From Akkermansiaceae bacterium (GTDB lineage Bacteria; Verrucomicrobiota; Verrucomicrobiia; Verrucomicrobiales; Akkermansiaceae), in the NCBI GenBank assembly GCA_023300205.1, contig JALZVD010000252.1, positions 1 to 10,755 of the forward strand: DNA of 10,755 nt, written 5' to 3'. The translations under genes were made by a program, and so were the position numbers. This document shows, one piece after another, positions 1 to 7,916 of the stretch (position 1 is the first letter of the stretch; each line of letters starts with the position of its first letter). The notes under the pieces were generated by a model. That model was not told where the DNA came from. It saw nothing but the letters and a program-made list of their open reading frames with translations, and did no database searches.

Positions 1-27
1 CAGTTTCAACTCTATCTACAAAATATA

Positions 28-732
28 ATGAGCAAATCTAGCTGTTCTCTCTGCCAATTTTGGCATTCATCCATCGGAAAAAAAATCATCGTCGCCGTCA
101 CAGGCATCGTTCTCGTCGGCTTCCTTCTAGGCCACCTATCAGGAAACCTCCTCATGTACTCAGGACCTGAAGCCTTTAATGAATACGCTGAGTTCCTCCA
201 CTCATTCCTCCACGGAGCCGCTGTCTGGATAGCTCGTATCGTCCTTCTCACCTGTCTCGTTCTTCACGTAACCGCTACCATTTGCCTCGTCAGACAAAAC
301 AAAGCATCGAAAGGAACAAACTACGAGAAAGTCGAAACCAACGTCGCATCAGCATCATCACGCATCATGATCTGGTCAGGCCTCACCATCCTAGCATTCA
401 TCATTTTCCACCTACTCCATTACACAGTAAGAGTAGATTCACAACTAGCAGAGATTGCGGACACCCCAGATGCCTTTGGTAACAATAACAATGCCTATCA
501 AATGGTCATCGTTGGTTTTAAAACATGGTATGTAAGCCTTTTCTACATCATCGCCATCTCACTCCTATGCTCACACCTAAGTCACGGTGTTGCATCTATC
601 TTCCAGACACTAGGCCTCAGAACAAGAGGCAACGCTGCTCTTATCAAAGCTTTTGCAAAAGGCTACACCGCCATCATCTGGATCGGCTTCGTCTCCATTC
701 CAATCGCCGTCCTAGCCGGCTTCATTAAGTAA
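28..732 (+). CDS. sdhC: Succinate dehydrogenase cytochrome b558 subunit (membrane anchor)
   Basis: This is the integral-membrane diheme anchor of complex II; it passes electrons from succinate oxidation to quinone. The 234-residue length and about five hydrophobic segments (roughly residues 20-43, 65-88, 114-134, 165-182 and 207-231) fit the single-subunit b558 type rather than the SdhC/SdhD pair. Candidate heme-ligand histidines lie in the family's usual places: H36 (GHLSGNL), H80, H128 or H131 (FHLLHY), and H183 or H186 (HLSHGVAS followed by FQTLG). sdhA follows after 29 bases, so the two are co-transcribed. No Shine-Dalgarno sequence precedes the ATG; the leader is A- and pyrimidine-rich. 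Only 27 bases lie upstream, so the promoter is outside the window. An A8 run (78-85) lies in the coding sequence. Family assignment is secure; exact ligand assignment is inferred. Confidence 0.95.
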   Translation: MSKSSCSLCQFWHSSIGKKIIVAVTGIVLVGFLLGHLSGNLLMYSGPEAFNEYAEFLHSFLHGAAVWIARIVLLTCLVLHVTATICLVRQNKASKGTNYEKVETNVASASSRIMIWSGLTILAFIIFHLLHYTVRVDSQLAEIADTPDAFGNNNNAYQMVIVGFKTWYVSLFYIIAISLLCSHLSHGVASIFQTLGLRTRGNAALIKAFAKGYTAIIWIGFVSIPIAVLAGFIK

Positions 733-761
733 ACATTTTACAACTCCAACCACCTCTAACA

Positions 762-2732
762 ATGTCACTCAACTCAAACGTTCCTGAAGGCCCAATCGAA
801 CAAAAATGGACCAAGCACAAGATGGACTCTAAGCTCATCAGCCCTGCGAACAAACGTAAATTCACCGTCATCGTTGTTGGCTCTGGCCTAGCAGGTGGAT
901 CTGCTGCAGCCACACTCTCTGAGCAAGGCTACAACGTAAAATGCTTCTGCTACCAAGACTCCCCCAGAAGAGCACACTCAATCGCTGCTCAAGGTGGCAT
1001 CAATGCGGCCAAGAACTACCAAAACGATGGTGACTCAGTGCGTCGTCTCTTCTATGACACAGTGAAAGGTGGTGACTTCCGCTCACGTGAATCAAACGTC
1101 CACAGACTCGCTGAAGTTTCTAATGACATCATTGACCAAGCTACTGCACAAGGTGTCCCCTTCGCTCGTGAATACGGTGGACTACTAGACAACCGCTCAT
1201 TCGGTGGCGCTCAAGTCTCACGCACATTCTACGCTCGTGGCCAAACTGGCCAACAGCTGCTCATCGGGTGCTACCAAGCACTAGAAAAAGAAATCGCCAA
1301 AGGTGGTATAGAGATGCACACCCGTACAGAAATGATGGACCTCGTCACCGTTGACGGACACGCCAAAGGTATTGTAGTCCGTGACATGAAGACTGGTGAA
1401 ATCTCCACCCACGCTGCAGACGCAGTCTGCCTCGCATCTGGTGGCTATGGAAACGTATTCTTCCTCTCTACAAATGCAATGGGATGTAACGTAATGGCAT
1501 CATACAAGGCGCACAAAAAAGGAGCCTACTTCGCCAACCCATGCTACACTCAGATCCACCCTACCTGTATCCCAGTCAGCGGTGATTACCAGTCCAAGCT
1601 CACACTCATGTCAGAGTCTCTCAGAAACGACGGTAGAATCTGGGTTCCTAAATCAAAAGAAGACGCTAAAGCAATCCGTGAAGGACGCAAAAAAGCTGTC
1701 GAAATCGCTGAAGACGACAGAGACTACTACCTAGAGCGTAAATACCCATCATTCGGTAACCTCTGCCCACGTGACATCGCATCACGCGCCGCCAAGGAAG
1801 CATGTGATGACGAACGCGGCGTCTCTCCCACTGGACTCGGCGTATACCTAGATTTCAAAGACGCAATCGCCAGGTTAGGTGAAGACACAATCCGCGCAAA
1901 ATACGGAAACCTATTCCAAATGTATGAGAAAATCTCAGGCGACAACCCATACAACTCCCCAATGCAGATCTTCCCTGCTGTCCACTACACCATGGGCGGA
2001 CTCTGGGTCGACTACAACCTCATGTCAAACCTCCCAGGACTCCACGTCCTCGGTGAAGCAAACTTCTCAGACCACGGCGCTAACCGTCTAGGAGCATCCG
2101 CACTCATGCAAGGACTCGCAGATGGATACTTCGTACTCCCATCCACCATCGCCAACTACCTCGCCACTCAAAAGCCAGGATCGATCTCAACTGATCAAGC
2201 TGAATTTAAAGACGCTGAAAATGACGTGAAAGAACGTGTCAAAACGCTCATGAACATCAAAGGCTCCAAATCAGTAGACACATTCCACCGTGAACTAGGT
2301 CAGATCATGTGGGATCAATGCGGCATGGAGCGCACAAAAGAAGGCCTCGAGCACGCTCTCAAGCGTATCCCAGAAATCCGTAAAGACTTCTGGGAAAACG
2401 TCCGTATCCCCGGATCTGCTGACGGAATGAACACTGAGCTTGAAAAAGCATCACGCCTCGCAGATTTCCTAGAATTTGGAGAACTCATGTGTCATGATGC
2501 CCTTAACCGTGAAGAATCATGCGGTGGCCACTTCCGTAGTGAGCACCAGTTCACAGAAGAATCACCAGAAGTAATCGCAGGAACGACTCAAGCCGGAGAA
2601 GCTCAACGTCATGATGATGAATTCACCTACGTAGCCGCCTGGGAATACAACGGCGAGGGAATAGCACCTATCCTTCACAAAGAACAACTCGAATACGAAA
2701 GCATCAAGCTCTCAATAAGAAGTTACAAATAA
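762..2732 (+). CDS. sdhA: Succinate dehydrogenase flavoprotein subunit
   Basis: This is the FAD-bearing catalytic subunit that oxidises succinate to fumarate on the cytoplasmic face of the membrane. The FAD Rossmann motif is at about residues 38-50 ([13 protein letters not shown]). H72 in AHSIAAQGG is the expected site of covalent FAD attachment. Dicarboxylate-site residues are recognisable: H266 in QIHPTCIP, R342 in RDIASRA (position of the catalytic arginine), H408 in VHYTMGG and R442 in GANRLGAS. At 656 residues it matches the long SdhA form that pairs with b558-type SdhC. The C-terminus (YVAAWEY ... LSIRSYK) is complete. The start could also be M21, but the first ATG is kept because it gives a normal gap to sdhC. 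No Shine-Dalgarno sequence is present. The iron-sulfur subunit gene sdhB does not follow, which is unusual. Confidence 0.97.
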   Translation: MSLNSNVPEGPIEQKWTKHKMDSKLISPANKRKFTVIVVGSGLAGGSAAATLSEQGYNVKCFCYQDSPRRAHSIAAQGGINAAKNYQNDGDSVRRLFYDTVKGGDFRSRESNVHRLAEVSNDIIDQATAQGVPFAREYGGLLDNRSFGGAQVSRTFYARGQTGQQLLIGCYQALEKEIAKGGIEMHTRTEMMDLVTVDGHAKGIVVRDMKTGEISTHAADAVCLASGGYGNVFFLSTNAMGCNVMASYKAHKKGAYFANPCYTQIHPTCIPVSGDYQSKLTLMSESLRNDGRIWVPKSKEDAKAIREGRKKAVEIAEDDRDYYLERKYPSFGNLCPRDIASRAAKEACDDERGVSPTGLGVYLDFKDAIARLGEDTIRAKYGNLFQMYEKISGDNPYNSPMQIFPAVHYTMGGLWVDYNLMSNLPGLHVLGEANFSDHGANRLGASALMQGLADGYFVLPSTIANYLATQKPGSISTDQAEFKDAENDVKERVKTLMNIKGSKSVDTFHRELGQIMWDQCGMERTKEGLEHALKRIPEIRKDFWENVRIPGSADGMNTELEKASRLADFLEFGELMCHDALNREESCGGHFRSEHQFTEESPEVIAGTTQAGEAQRHDDEFTYVAAWEYNGEGIAPILHKEQLEYESIKLSIRSYK

Positions 2733-2750
2733 TCAACTACCTCTAGTGCC

Positions 2751-3617
2751 ATGATACTCACTGGATTTGCTGACGAAGCCGCAACTGACCTCAGCACCCA
2801 GATCAAAGCCACCAAAGAACTCGGCTGGGAACACATCTCAGCTCGCAGTATCGACGGAACAAATATCCACGACCTCAGTGACCAAGCATTTGACCAAGCC
2901 GCTGGTCAACTCAATGACTCTGGAATAAAAATAGCTGAATTTGGTTCACTCATCGGTACTTGGGCTAAATCCATTGAGACAGACTTCCACATCACACTCG
3001 CTGAAGTAGAACGCGCCATCCCAAGAATGCAGCGCCTAGGAACCAACATTGTTCGGGTAATGTCATACGCCCAAGAACCCTGGGGCAATGACCAGCATGA
3101 ACAAGAACGCTTCCGTAGACTACGTCAAATCACATCCAGATTCTCAGATGCAGGCATCATCACCGCACATGAAAACTGTATGAACTGGGGCGGCTTCTCC
3201 GCAGAACACACCCTCCGCCTCATCGAAGAAGTTCCTCACATGAAACTCATCTTTGACACAGGAAACCCCACCTTCCAAAAAGACCGCTCAAAAGCTGACT
3301 CCAGCTCAAATTCCCCATGGCAAGACAGCCTAAAATTCTTCCACGCAGTCAAAGAACACATCATCCACATCCACATCAAAGACTGCATCAACCCAGTAAC
3401 CGATCACGTGGAACCCGTTTACACATACCCTGGTAAAGGCCAAAGCCACATAAAAGAAATCATTTCCGAGCTAAAGAAATCCAACTACAAAGGATTCATC
3501 GCCATAGAACCACACATAGCCACGGTCTTCCACGCCAAAGCTGACCAAATTGACTGGAAACAATGCTACGACAGCTACCTAAAATACGGCAAACAATTAG
3601 AAGCTATCATCGCATAG
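2751..3617 (+). CDS. Sugar phosphate isomerase/epimerase-like protein (xylose isomerase-like TIM barrel)
   Basis: This 288-residue soluble protein belongs to the AP endonuclease 2/xylose isomerase-like superfamily (PF01261 type), which includes sugar isomerases, epimerases and inosose dehydratases. The N-terminus (MILTGFADEAA) and the metal-site segments are typical: the AHEN segment with H140/E141 on a central strand, D169 in FDTGNP, H206/H208 in IHIHIKD, and E253 in AIEPH near the C-terminus. These would bind one divalent metal. The substrate cannot be told from sequence; family members often act in sugar catabolism. It starts 18 bases after sdhA, so it is probably read with the sdh genes, although no functional link to complex II is evident. 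There is no Shine-Dalgarno sequence; the leader has a CAACTACCTCTA stretch also seen in similar form before sdhA. Fold confidence is high, function confidence low. Confidence 0.85.
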   Translation: MILTGFADEAATDLSTQIKATKELGWEHISARSIDGTNIHDLSDQAFDQAAGQLNDSGIKIAEFGSLIGTWAKSIETDFHITLAEVERAIPRMQRLGTNIVRVMSYAQEPWGNDQHEQERFRRLRQITSRFSDAGIITAHENCMNWGGFSAEHTLRLIEEVPHMKLIFDTGNPTFQKDRSKADSSSNSPWQDSLKFFHAVKEHIIHIHIKDCINPVTDHVEPVYTYPGKGQSHIKEIISELKKSNYKGFIAIEPHIATVFHAKADQIDWKQCYDSYLKYGKQLEAIIA

Positions 3618-3681
3618 CTCAAATCCCCCCTTTCCTAAGAATCACATTGATCTTCTCCCCCTCATTTCCCACACTTCTCAC

Positions 3682-4575
3682 GTGACACCTAAACCAACCA
3701 TCGGCGACAAAATTGCATACTACGCACTTCGCACCCTCGAGAAACCCATCGGTATCATGCCCACATCCTGGATGTGGCGTATCGGCGCAGCCATTGGCAA
3801 TATCGCTCACAAACTAGCAAAAAAGCGCAAACTCATCGTCCAGTTTAACCTAAAAAAAATCAATCCAGACTACTCAGCCGACCAGATAAACACACTCTCA
3901 AAAGAAGTATTCCGTAAATCATTCGGTAACCTCATAAGCTCCATCAACACAGGATGTATCGCATCTAACAAACTCACAACACTAGTCTCCTTCTCAGGTC
4001 AAGAAAACCTCAGAAACTTAGACCCAGAAAAAGGTGCCATACTACTCCTCTTTCATATGGGAAACTGGGAAGCACTCAGCCGCCTTACTCCATCCTTTGA
4101 TACAGACAAACAAGTAGGCGCCATGTTCCGTCCACTCAACAACCCTCTCATCAACAATCACATCACCAAAAGCCGAGAAAAAGAAGGCTCCAAACTCTTC
4201 GCACGTAAACGCGGTCTCATCCAAGCCAGTAAATTCATCAGAGACGGTAACATCCTCGCCATACTCGCAGACCAACACTCAGGAAATGCTGGCATCCAAC
4301 TCCCCCTCTTTGGACAAGAAACATCCATCACTCCCCTCCCCACAATGTTGGCGCAGAAATACGACTGTCCCATCATCCCTCTCACACTCAGCACCACAGC
4401 CCCAGGGAAATGGGCCGCAACATTCGCTCCTCCCATCACCATCCCCAAAGACCTGGATAAAACAGAAGCCACAAAACTCCTCGTCCCCATCCTAGAAAAC
4501 GTCATGACAGAACACTGTTCAGACATCTTTTGGCTACATGATCGCTGGAAAATCAAACACAGCTTAAAATACTAA
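3682..4575 (+). CDS. LpxL/HtrB-family lipid A (lysophospholipid) acyltransferase
   Basis: This 297-residue protein belongs to the bacterial lipid A biosynthesis acyltransferase family (PF03279), which adds secondary acyl chains to lipid A at the inner membrane. The catalytic HX4E motif is H125-M-G-N-W-E130. Downstream blocks typical of the family are ADQHSG (with the DQ pair), a LPLFG motif and a PTMLAQKY...PIIP segment. The GTG start at 3682 is chosen because the preceding bases lack another good start and the N-terminus then begins, as in relatives, with a short amphipathic lead-in (GDKIAYYALRTLEK). The next ATG (M26) would remove this. A classical long N-terminal membrane helix is not obvious; the WMWRIGAAIGNIAHKL segment may be the membrane-contacting part. 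It follows the isomerase gene after a 64-base pyrimidine-rich gap and its TAA interlocks with the rfbB stop codon. Confidence 0.9.
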   Translation: MTPKPTIGDKIAYYALRTLEKPIGIMPTSWMWRIGAAIGNIAHKLAKKRKLIVQFNLKKINPDYSADQINTLSKEVFRKSFGNLISSINTGCIASNKLTTLVSFSGQENLRNLDPEKGAILLLFHMGNWEALSRLTPSFDTDKQVGAMFRPLNNPLINNHITKSREKEGSKLFARKRGLIQASKFIRDGNILAILADQHSGNAGIQLPLFGQETSITPLPTMLAQKYDCPIIPLTLSTTAPGKWAATFAPPITIPKDLDKTEATKLLVPILENVMTEHCSDIFWLHDRWKIKHSLKY

Positions 4576-5567
4576 AGCCCTAGCCTCTCACACTGGTAAT
4601 CTGTAAAATCAGGATGCTCCCTATACCACTCAACAGTCTCCTTTAGCCCCTCCTCAAACGTCCTGGACGCGACCCAGCCCAGCTCAGACTTCACCTTACT
4701 CGCATCAATCGCATATCGAGCATCATGCCCAGGTCGATCTCTCACATACTCAATCTGCTCATCCCCTAAACCTAACTCAGCTAAGATCAATCGCACCACC
4801 TCAAGATTCGTTCTCTCACCATCCCCCCCCACATTATACTTCTCCCCGCTGCGACCATCATTCCAGATCATCCACAACGCACGCACATGATCATCCACAT
4901 GCAGCCAGTCTCTCACCTGCTGCCCATCACCATAAACCGGTAGCAACTCACCCGCCAATGCCTTCCGGATCATCAACGGAATCAACTTCTCAGGAAACTG
5001 ATACGGCCCATAATTATTAGAACAATTAGAAATCAACACCGGTAACCCATACGTCCTCCCCCAAGCCATCACCAAATGATCCGCCGCCGCCTTAGACGCA
5101 GCATAAGGAGAAGAAGGATCATACACAGAATCTTCAGAAAACTTCCCCTCATCCCCCAAAGAACCATACACCTCATCCGTAGAAACATGCAGAAACTTAA
5201 ACTCAGAAAACTTACCCCTAGCCTGCCAATACTCCAATGCCGCATCTAACAGCACCTGAGTCCCCACCACATTCGTCCTAACAAACTCCCCCGCAGAATC
5301 AATCGACCTATCCACATGACTCTCAGCCGCCAAATGAATCACACCATCCGGCTGGTACTTCTCAAAAACCTCCTTCATCAGATCCCCATCACACACATCC
5401 CCCTCAACAAAATCAAACCCACCCCCCAAATCAACAACTCCAGCAAGATCTGCCGCATAAGTCAACTTATCCACACAGATAATATCAGCCAAGCCCTCTA
5501 CTATCAGATAGCGGCACAATGCTCCTCCAATAAATCCTGCTCCTCCTGTTATAACTAATCTCTTCAT
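4572..5567 (-). CDS. rfbB: dTDP-glucose 4,6-dehydratase
   Basis: This is an extended short-chain dehydrogenase that converts dTDP-glucose to dTDP-4-keto-6-deoxyglucose, the second step towards dTDP-rhamnose and other deoxysugars for LPS or capsule. Visible motifs are the NAD-binding TGGAGFIG (7-14), LAAESHVDRSI (79-89), the catalytic T130-D131-E132 triad in VSTDEVYG, Y155/K159 in SPYAASK, and NNYGPYQFPEK(L)IPL. The length of 331 is slightly short but normal. A clear GAGGTG Shine-Dalgarno lies 8 bases before the ATG, and a promoter candidate lies upstream. No rmlA, rmlC or rmlD is in the window, so it is an orphan of the pathway here. A G8 run on the coding strand (4823-4830) covers V246-D249. 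It converges on the acyltransferase with a 4-base overlap (CTAA). Confidence 0.95.
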   Translation of the reverse strand: MKRLVITGGAGFIGGALCRYLIVEGLADIICVDKLTYAADLAGVVDLGGGFDFVEGDVCDGDLMKEVFEKYQPDGVIHLAAESHVDRSIDSAGEFVRTNVVGTQVLLDAALEYWQARGKFSEFKFLHVSTDEVYGSLGDEGKFSEDSVYDPSSPYAASKAAADHLVMAWGRTYGLPVLISNCSNNYGPYQFPEKLIPLMIRKALAGELLPVYGDGQQVRDWLHVDDHVRALWMIWNDGRSGEKYNVGGDGERTNLEVVRLILAELGLGDEQIEYVRDRPGHDARYAIDASKVKSELGWVASRTFEEGLKETVEWYREHPDFTDYQCERLGL

Positions 5568-5575
5568 TTTATTTA

Positions 5576-5581
5576 CACCTC
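5576..5581 (-). promoter_or_regulatory. Shine-Dalgarno site of rfbB
   Basis: On the minus strand this reads GAGGTG, 8 bases before the rfbB ATG. It is a near-ideal ribosome binding site and fixes the start. It is notable because none of the + strand genes in the window has one. Confidence 0.75.
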
Positions 5582-5609
5582 AAGCTCACTCTCAATGATC
5601 TATTAAAAA

Positions 5610-5638
5610 TTTATATACTATGAACACAAAATCAACAA
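5610..5638 (-). promoter_or_regulatory. Candidate sigma70-type promoter of rfbB
   Basis: On the minus strand TTGTTG (5638-5633) is followed by a 17-base spacer and TATAAA (5615-5610). This predicts transcription from around 5603 and a leader of about 35 bases that contains the GAGGTG ribosome site. It lies outside the insertion-sequence remnant. It was found by eye and the region is AT-rich, so chance matches are possible. Confidence 0.4.
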
Positions 5639-5658
5639 AAGTAGATAGCTTTATCAAT

Positions 5659-5679
5659 CAGGCCGTTTAAGCTAGGAAA
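5659..5679 (+). repeat. Putative left terminal inverted repeat of the ISAs1 remnant
   Basis: It begins CAGGCCGTTTAAGCTAGGAA. The complement of 7917-7937 begins CAGGGGTTTCCAGCTAAGGA. About 14 of 20 positions agree if one base is gapped (CAGG, TT, AGCTA, GGA). It overlaps the transposase stop codon at 5672-5674, which fits the terminal placement of the gene in this kind of element. Confidence 0.45.
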
Positions 5680-5958
5680 ATAAGATATTCTCGGTAATGA
5701 ATGCCCATTTCAAACTATAGTTGTTTTTAGATAATGATAATTTCAGCTCTTTATCTGCCTTAAGCATATTTAAAACAGTCCTTCTTAAGATCCCCATATT
5801 CTTTGTAGCTAGCTTAGTATATGATTGATTATTATACTCTCTAAAAGATGTATCCACAATCACTAACGACTATTTTCAATACCCCACTGGCTCCTTATCA
5901 TTGTTTGAAAGTCTTCGAATGAATGACTAAAAAACACATAATAAACTAATTTACAACA
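5672..5958 (-). pseudogene. C-terminal fragment of an ISAs1-family transposase, frameshifted
   Basis: Read on the minus strand from about 5946, one frame gives VYYVFFSHSFEDFQ and then TMIRSQWGIEN (ending at 5872). This corresponds to the family's YYISSL...IRxHWGIEN block, which carries the third acidic catalytic residue. The frame then shifts around 5866-5872. The next frame gives SLVIVDTSFREYNNQ and then LATKNMGILRRTVLNMLK, matching LHWVLDVxFRED...NLxxLRRxALNLLK, and ends at the stop codon 5672-5674. A stop in each frame at the junction, the H-to-Q change before WGIEN and loss of the HW pair show decay. The 63-codon open frame 5672-5863 is only the tail of this and should not be called as a gene. 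Confidence 0.85.
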
Positions 5959-6005
5959 ACTTGAATAAATCATGCTAACTTAGTGAAAAAACCGAAATAC
6001 AGGGG

Positions 6006-7079
6006 CTAGCCTCCCTCTAATAATAAGCTATAAACAGAAAGTGTTTCATCTAACATCTTACTAGAAGAAAAATCTGCTCTAGCTCGCTCGCATAATTCAA
6101 AATGATCACTCTGAACCTCCTCACTAATCTCTAGAAAATGAGATAGGTGAGAAATTAAAACCTCTCCCGTAAACGCCTCGGCATTTCTCGACACAAAATT
6201 ATCATACTTCATTGACTCATAATTATCCATCGTTACCAAGCCTCCACAAAATAAGGAGTTAGCTGAAATAACTGGAGTATTAACCATCAAAGCCTCAATC
6301 GCTACTCGCCCGACTCCGAAAACAAGCCCAGCATCACGTATTATCTCAATAGGGTCACTCTGATACCCCATCAAAGTCACACTACCCTGTAATCGCTCAT
6401 CATCTAATCCAGCTAATAAATCACTAAGATATCCAAAATGTGATCCGTCCCCTAATATTTGCAATTCCACCTGCTCAAATTCATTCAAAATCGTCGGCAT
6501 AACCTCAGTGATAAGTTGTTCTAAAAATGAGCCGTGCTTCCTATCAATCCTGCTCACACAAACTAAGCGCATCTTTTCACCATTCCTATCACAACTCTTT
6601 ATATCAGGAAGAGGTATCGAATTATAGATGACCTTTGTTTTACTCTTCAAACAAGCCCCTCCCTTTACTCCATTAATTCTATTAGGTGCCACAACGATAA
6701 TCTGGTCCAACAACTTACGAATAAAACCAGATCGGATATCCTGCTTAAATTTTCCGTGAACTGTTCCCACCGATGGAACATTACTCCGATTAGCCACTAT
6801 TGCTGCCAAACTAATAGCCATACGTTGATTCCCATGAACAATCATAATCTCATGTTCCTTCACTAGCCTACAAAGCTTAAATACATTCAATACAAACCTA
6901 AGTTCGCTGAAATTAAATTCATGATGGATAACCCCTGCATCCAAAAGCTCAACCTGTCTCCCATTCTTAGAAGCCACATGAACCTTGTGCCCCCTTGCTG
7001 AAAGACCATTTGCCAATTGGCAAACATTTACCTCAGTCCCGCCAACATCAAAGTTTTTAACAATCAACAGTATTTTCAT
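6006..7079 (-). CDS. GT-B glycosyltransferase (family 4-like), inside the IS remnant
   Basis: This is a 357-residue predicted cytoplasmic or peripheral-membrane glycosyltransferase, likely acting in LPS or exopolysaccharide assembly. The N-terminal domain opens MKILLIVKNFDVGGTEVNV with the GGTE motif. A VHG segment lies mid-domain. The C-terminal domain begins at VCVSRIDRKHG and contains GVGRVAIEALMVNTPVIS with E262. The first glutamate of the usual EX7E pair is replaced by F, as in a variant group with a GVGR signature. The open frame extends to a TTG at 7118, but ATG 7079 is preferred: AAAGGTG lies just upstream and the protein then starts at its first beta-strand. ATG 7091 is the alternative. 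Base composition looks lower in G+C than the sdh genes. It lies in the same orientation as the transposase pieces that flank it. Donor and acceptor are unknown. Confidence 0.85.
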   Translation of the reverse strand: MKILLIVKNFDVGGTEVNVCQLANGLSARGHKVHVASKNGRQVELLDAGVIHHEFNFSELRFVLNVFKLCRLVKEHEIMIVHGNQRMAISLAAIVANRSNVPSVGTVHGKFKQDIRSGFIRKLLDQIIVVAPNRINGVKGGACLKSKTKVIYNSIPLPDIKSCDRNGEKMRLVCVSRIDRKHGSFLEQLITEVMPTILNEFEQVELQILGDGSHFGYLSDLLAGLDDERLQGSVTLMGYQSDPIEIIRDAGLVFGVGRVAIEALMVNTPVISANSLFCGGLVTMDNYESMKYDNFVSRNAEAFTGEVLISHLSHFLEISEEVQSDHFELCERARADFSSSKMLDETLSVYSLLLEGG

Positions 7080-7081
7080 AA

Positions 7082-7088
7082 CACCTTT
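7082..7088 (-). promoter_or_regulatory. Ribosome binding site deciding the start at 7079
   Basis: On the minus strand AAAGGTG sits just before the ATG at 7079. The spacing is short, about 4 bases from the GG, but the upstream ATG at 7091 has AGG directly abutting it and the TTG at 7118 has no clear site. Confidence 0.45.
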
Positions 7089-7133
7089 CATCCTATTTTC
7101 AGAAGCAACAACCCACAATTAAGCTAGAAGAAA

Positions 7134-7161
7134 ACTATACTTCCCCCAATACTCTCCGCAA
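7134..7161 (-). promoter_or_regulatory. Weak promoter candidate for the 6006-7079 glycosyltransferase
   Basis: On the minus strand TTGCGG (7161-7156), a 16-base spacer and TATAGT (7139-7134) would start transcription near 7127, about 50 bases before the gene. It suggests the gene could be expressed independently of the dead transposase. It was spotted by eye only. Confidence 0.25.
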
Positions 7162-7266
7162 GCTTTTTCAAGACAAGTAAATCTCACCCTCAGACCAACA
7201 CTTTAAAAAAGCTAAGATCAAAAAGAAAAACGGTAATAATGGCAAAAGAAAAACAGTCTTTATAAA

Positions 7267-7845
7267 CTACCATAAAGCACGCAAATAAATCTTCCACTTA
7301 AGACTCTTGCTCCGCAATCCCTCCCCTGATCTGAAAAATAACCCCATGGAAATGACATACGATCTTTCAATTTTCAGAAAATAGTCTTCATAACCGTTTT
7401 TCATTTCGAAAATAACGCTGAGTCTTAAGCTCAGATTTCCTGAGCAGCACTTCGACAATATTCTTGCTCCGAGTTAGTCGTCCCACTCCCCTTAATAGTT
7501 TTTCCATCCATCGATATAAGTTGATTTGCTAAGACAGGTTGAAGAACTCTCAAAGACCCGGTAATATATTGACTAAAATTTACCTTATAAGAACTCTAGA
7601 ATAGAGTCACCAATGTCTACTTAGAAGGTATTCCATTAATTAAGGTGATCCATCTACATAGCCATTGCTCATACAGGTTAGCATATTTGATGATTCCTGA
7701 AAATGACTGCAACCCACAGATCAAAGCACTAACGCCGATAAATATAGGTTCTCCAAAATGATACTTTATATGGTAGCTCACACCAGATTCTTATACTATG
7801 GTGGATCGTTCAAAATCCAGAGGAGAGCCTCCAGAATAATCAATT
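7267..7845 (-). pseudogene. N-terminal and central fragment of an ISAs1-family transposase, with stops and an internal deletion
   Basis: On the minus strand, one frame from about 7770 gives YHIKYHFGEPIFIGVSALIC, then GLQSFSGIIKYANLYEQWL, then LINGIPSK and a stop (7617-7619). This matches the family's N-terminal pattern of an AxxCGxxSWxxI block, a WL pair and NGIPSHDTF. Farther upstream LLWILNDPP resembles the FSxIxDPR opening. A second frame gives VLQPVLANQLISMDGKTIKG (DGK at 7500-7508, first catalytic Asp in IAIDGKTLRGS). After about 40 more codons a third stretch gives KIERSYVIS, resembling HGRIExRxY. The roughly 100 residues that normally carry the second catalytic Asp are missing between these. 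The 63-codon open frame 7267-7458 is part of this remnant, not a gene. Confidence 0.82.
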
Positions 7846-7916
7846 TAATTGGTATTTAGTTTAATCTAACCACGTTTTATCAATCCAACAGAAGTATAAG
7901 ATTTTCATGTCAAACT

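Noticed and set aside
4158..4556. 132-codon open frame on the minus strand
   Set aside because: It lies wholly opposite the well-supported acyltransferase gene, has no recognisable motif and is explained as antisense shadow.
5672..5863. 63-codon open frame as a hypothetical gene
   Set aside because: It is the frameshifted C-terminus of the ISAs1 transposase (KNMGILRRTVLNMLK block).
7080..7118. Longer start (TTG at 7118) for the glycosyltransferase
   Set aside because: It adds 13 residues before the first beta-strand, uses TTG and lacks a ribosome site; ATG 7079 has AAAGGTG just upstream.
7267..7458. 63-codon open frame as a hypothetical gene
   Set aside because: It falls within the ISAs1 transposase remnant, and its KIERSYVIS segment fits the family; it is a fragment, not a gene.
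7822..7832. GGAG-AGC-CTCC hairpin as a terminator
   Set aside because: It has only four base pairs, a three-base loop and no T-run on either strand.
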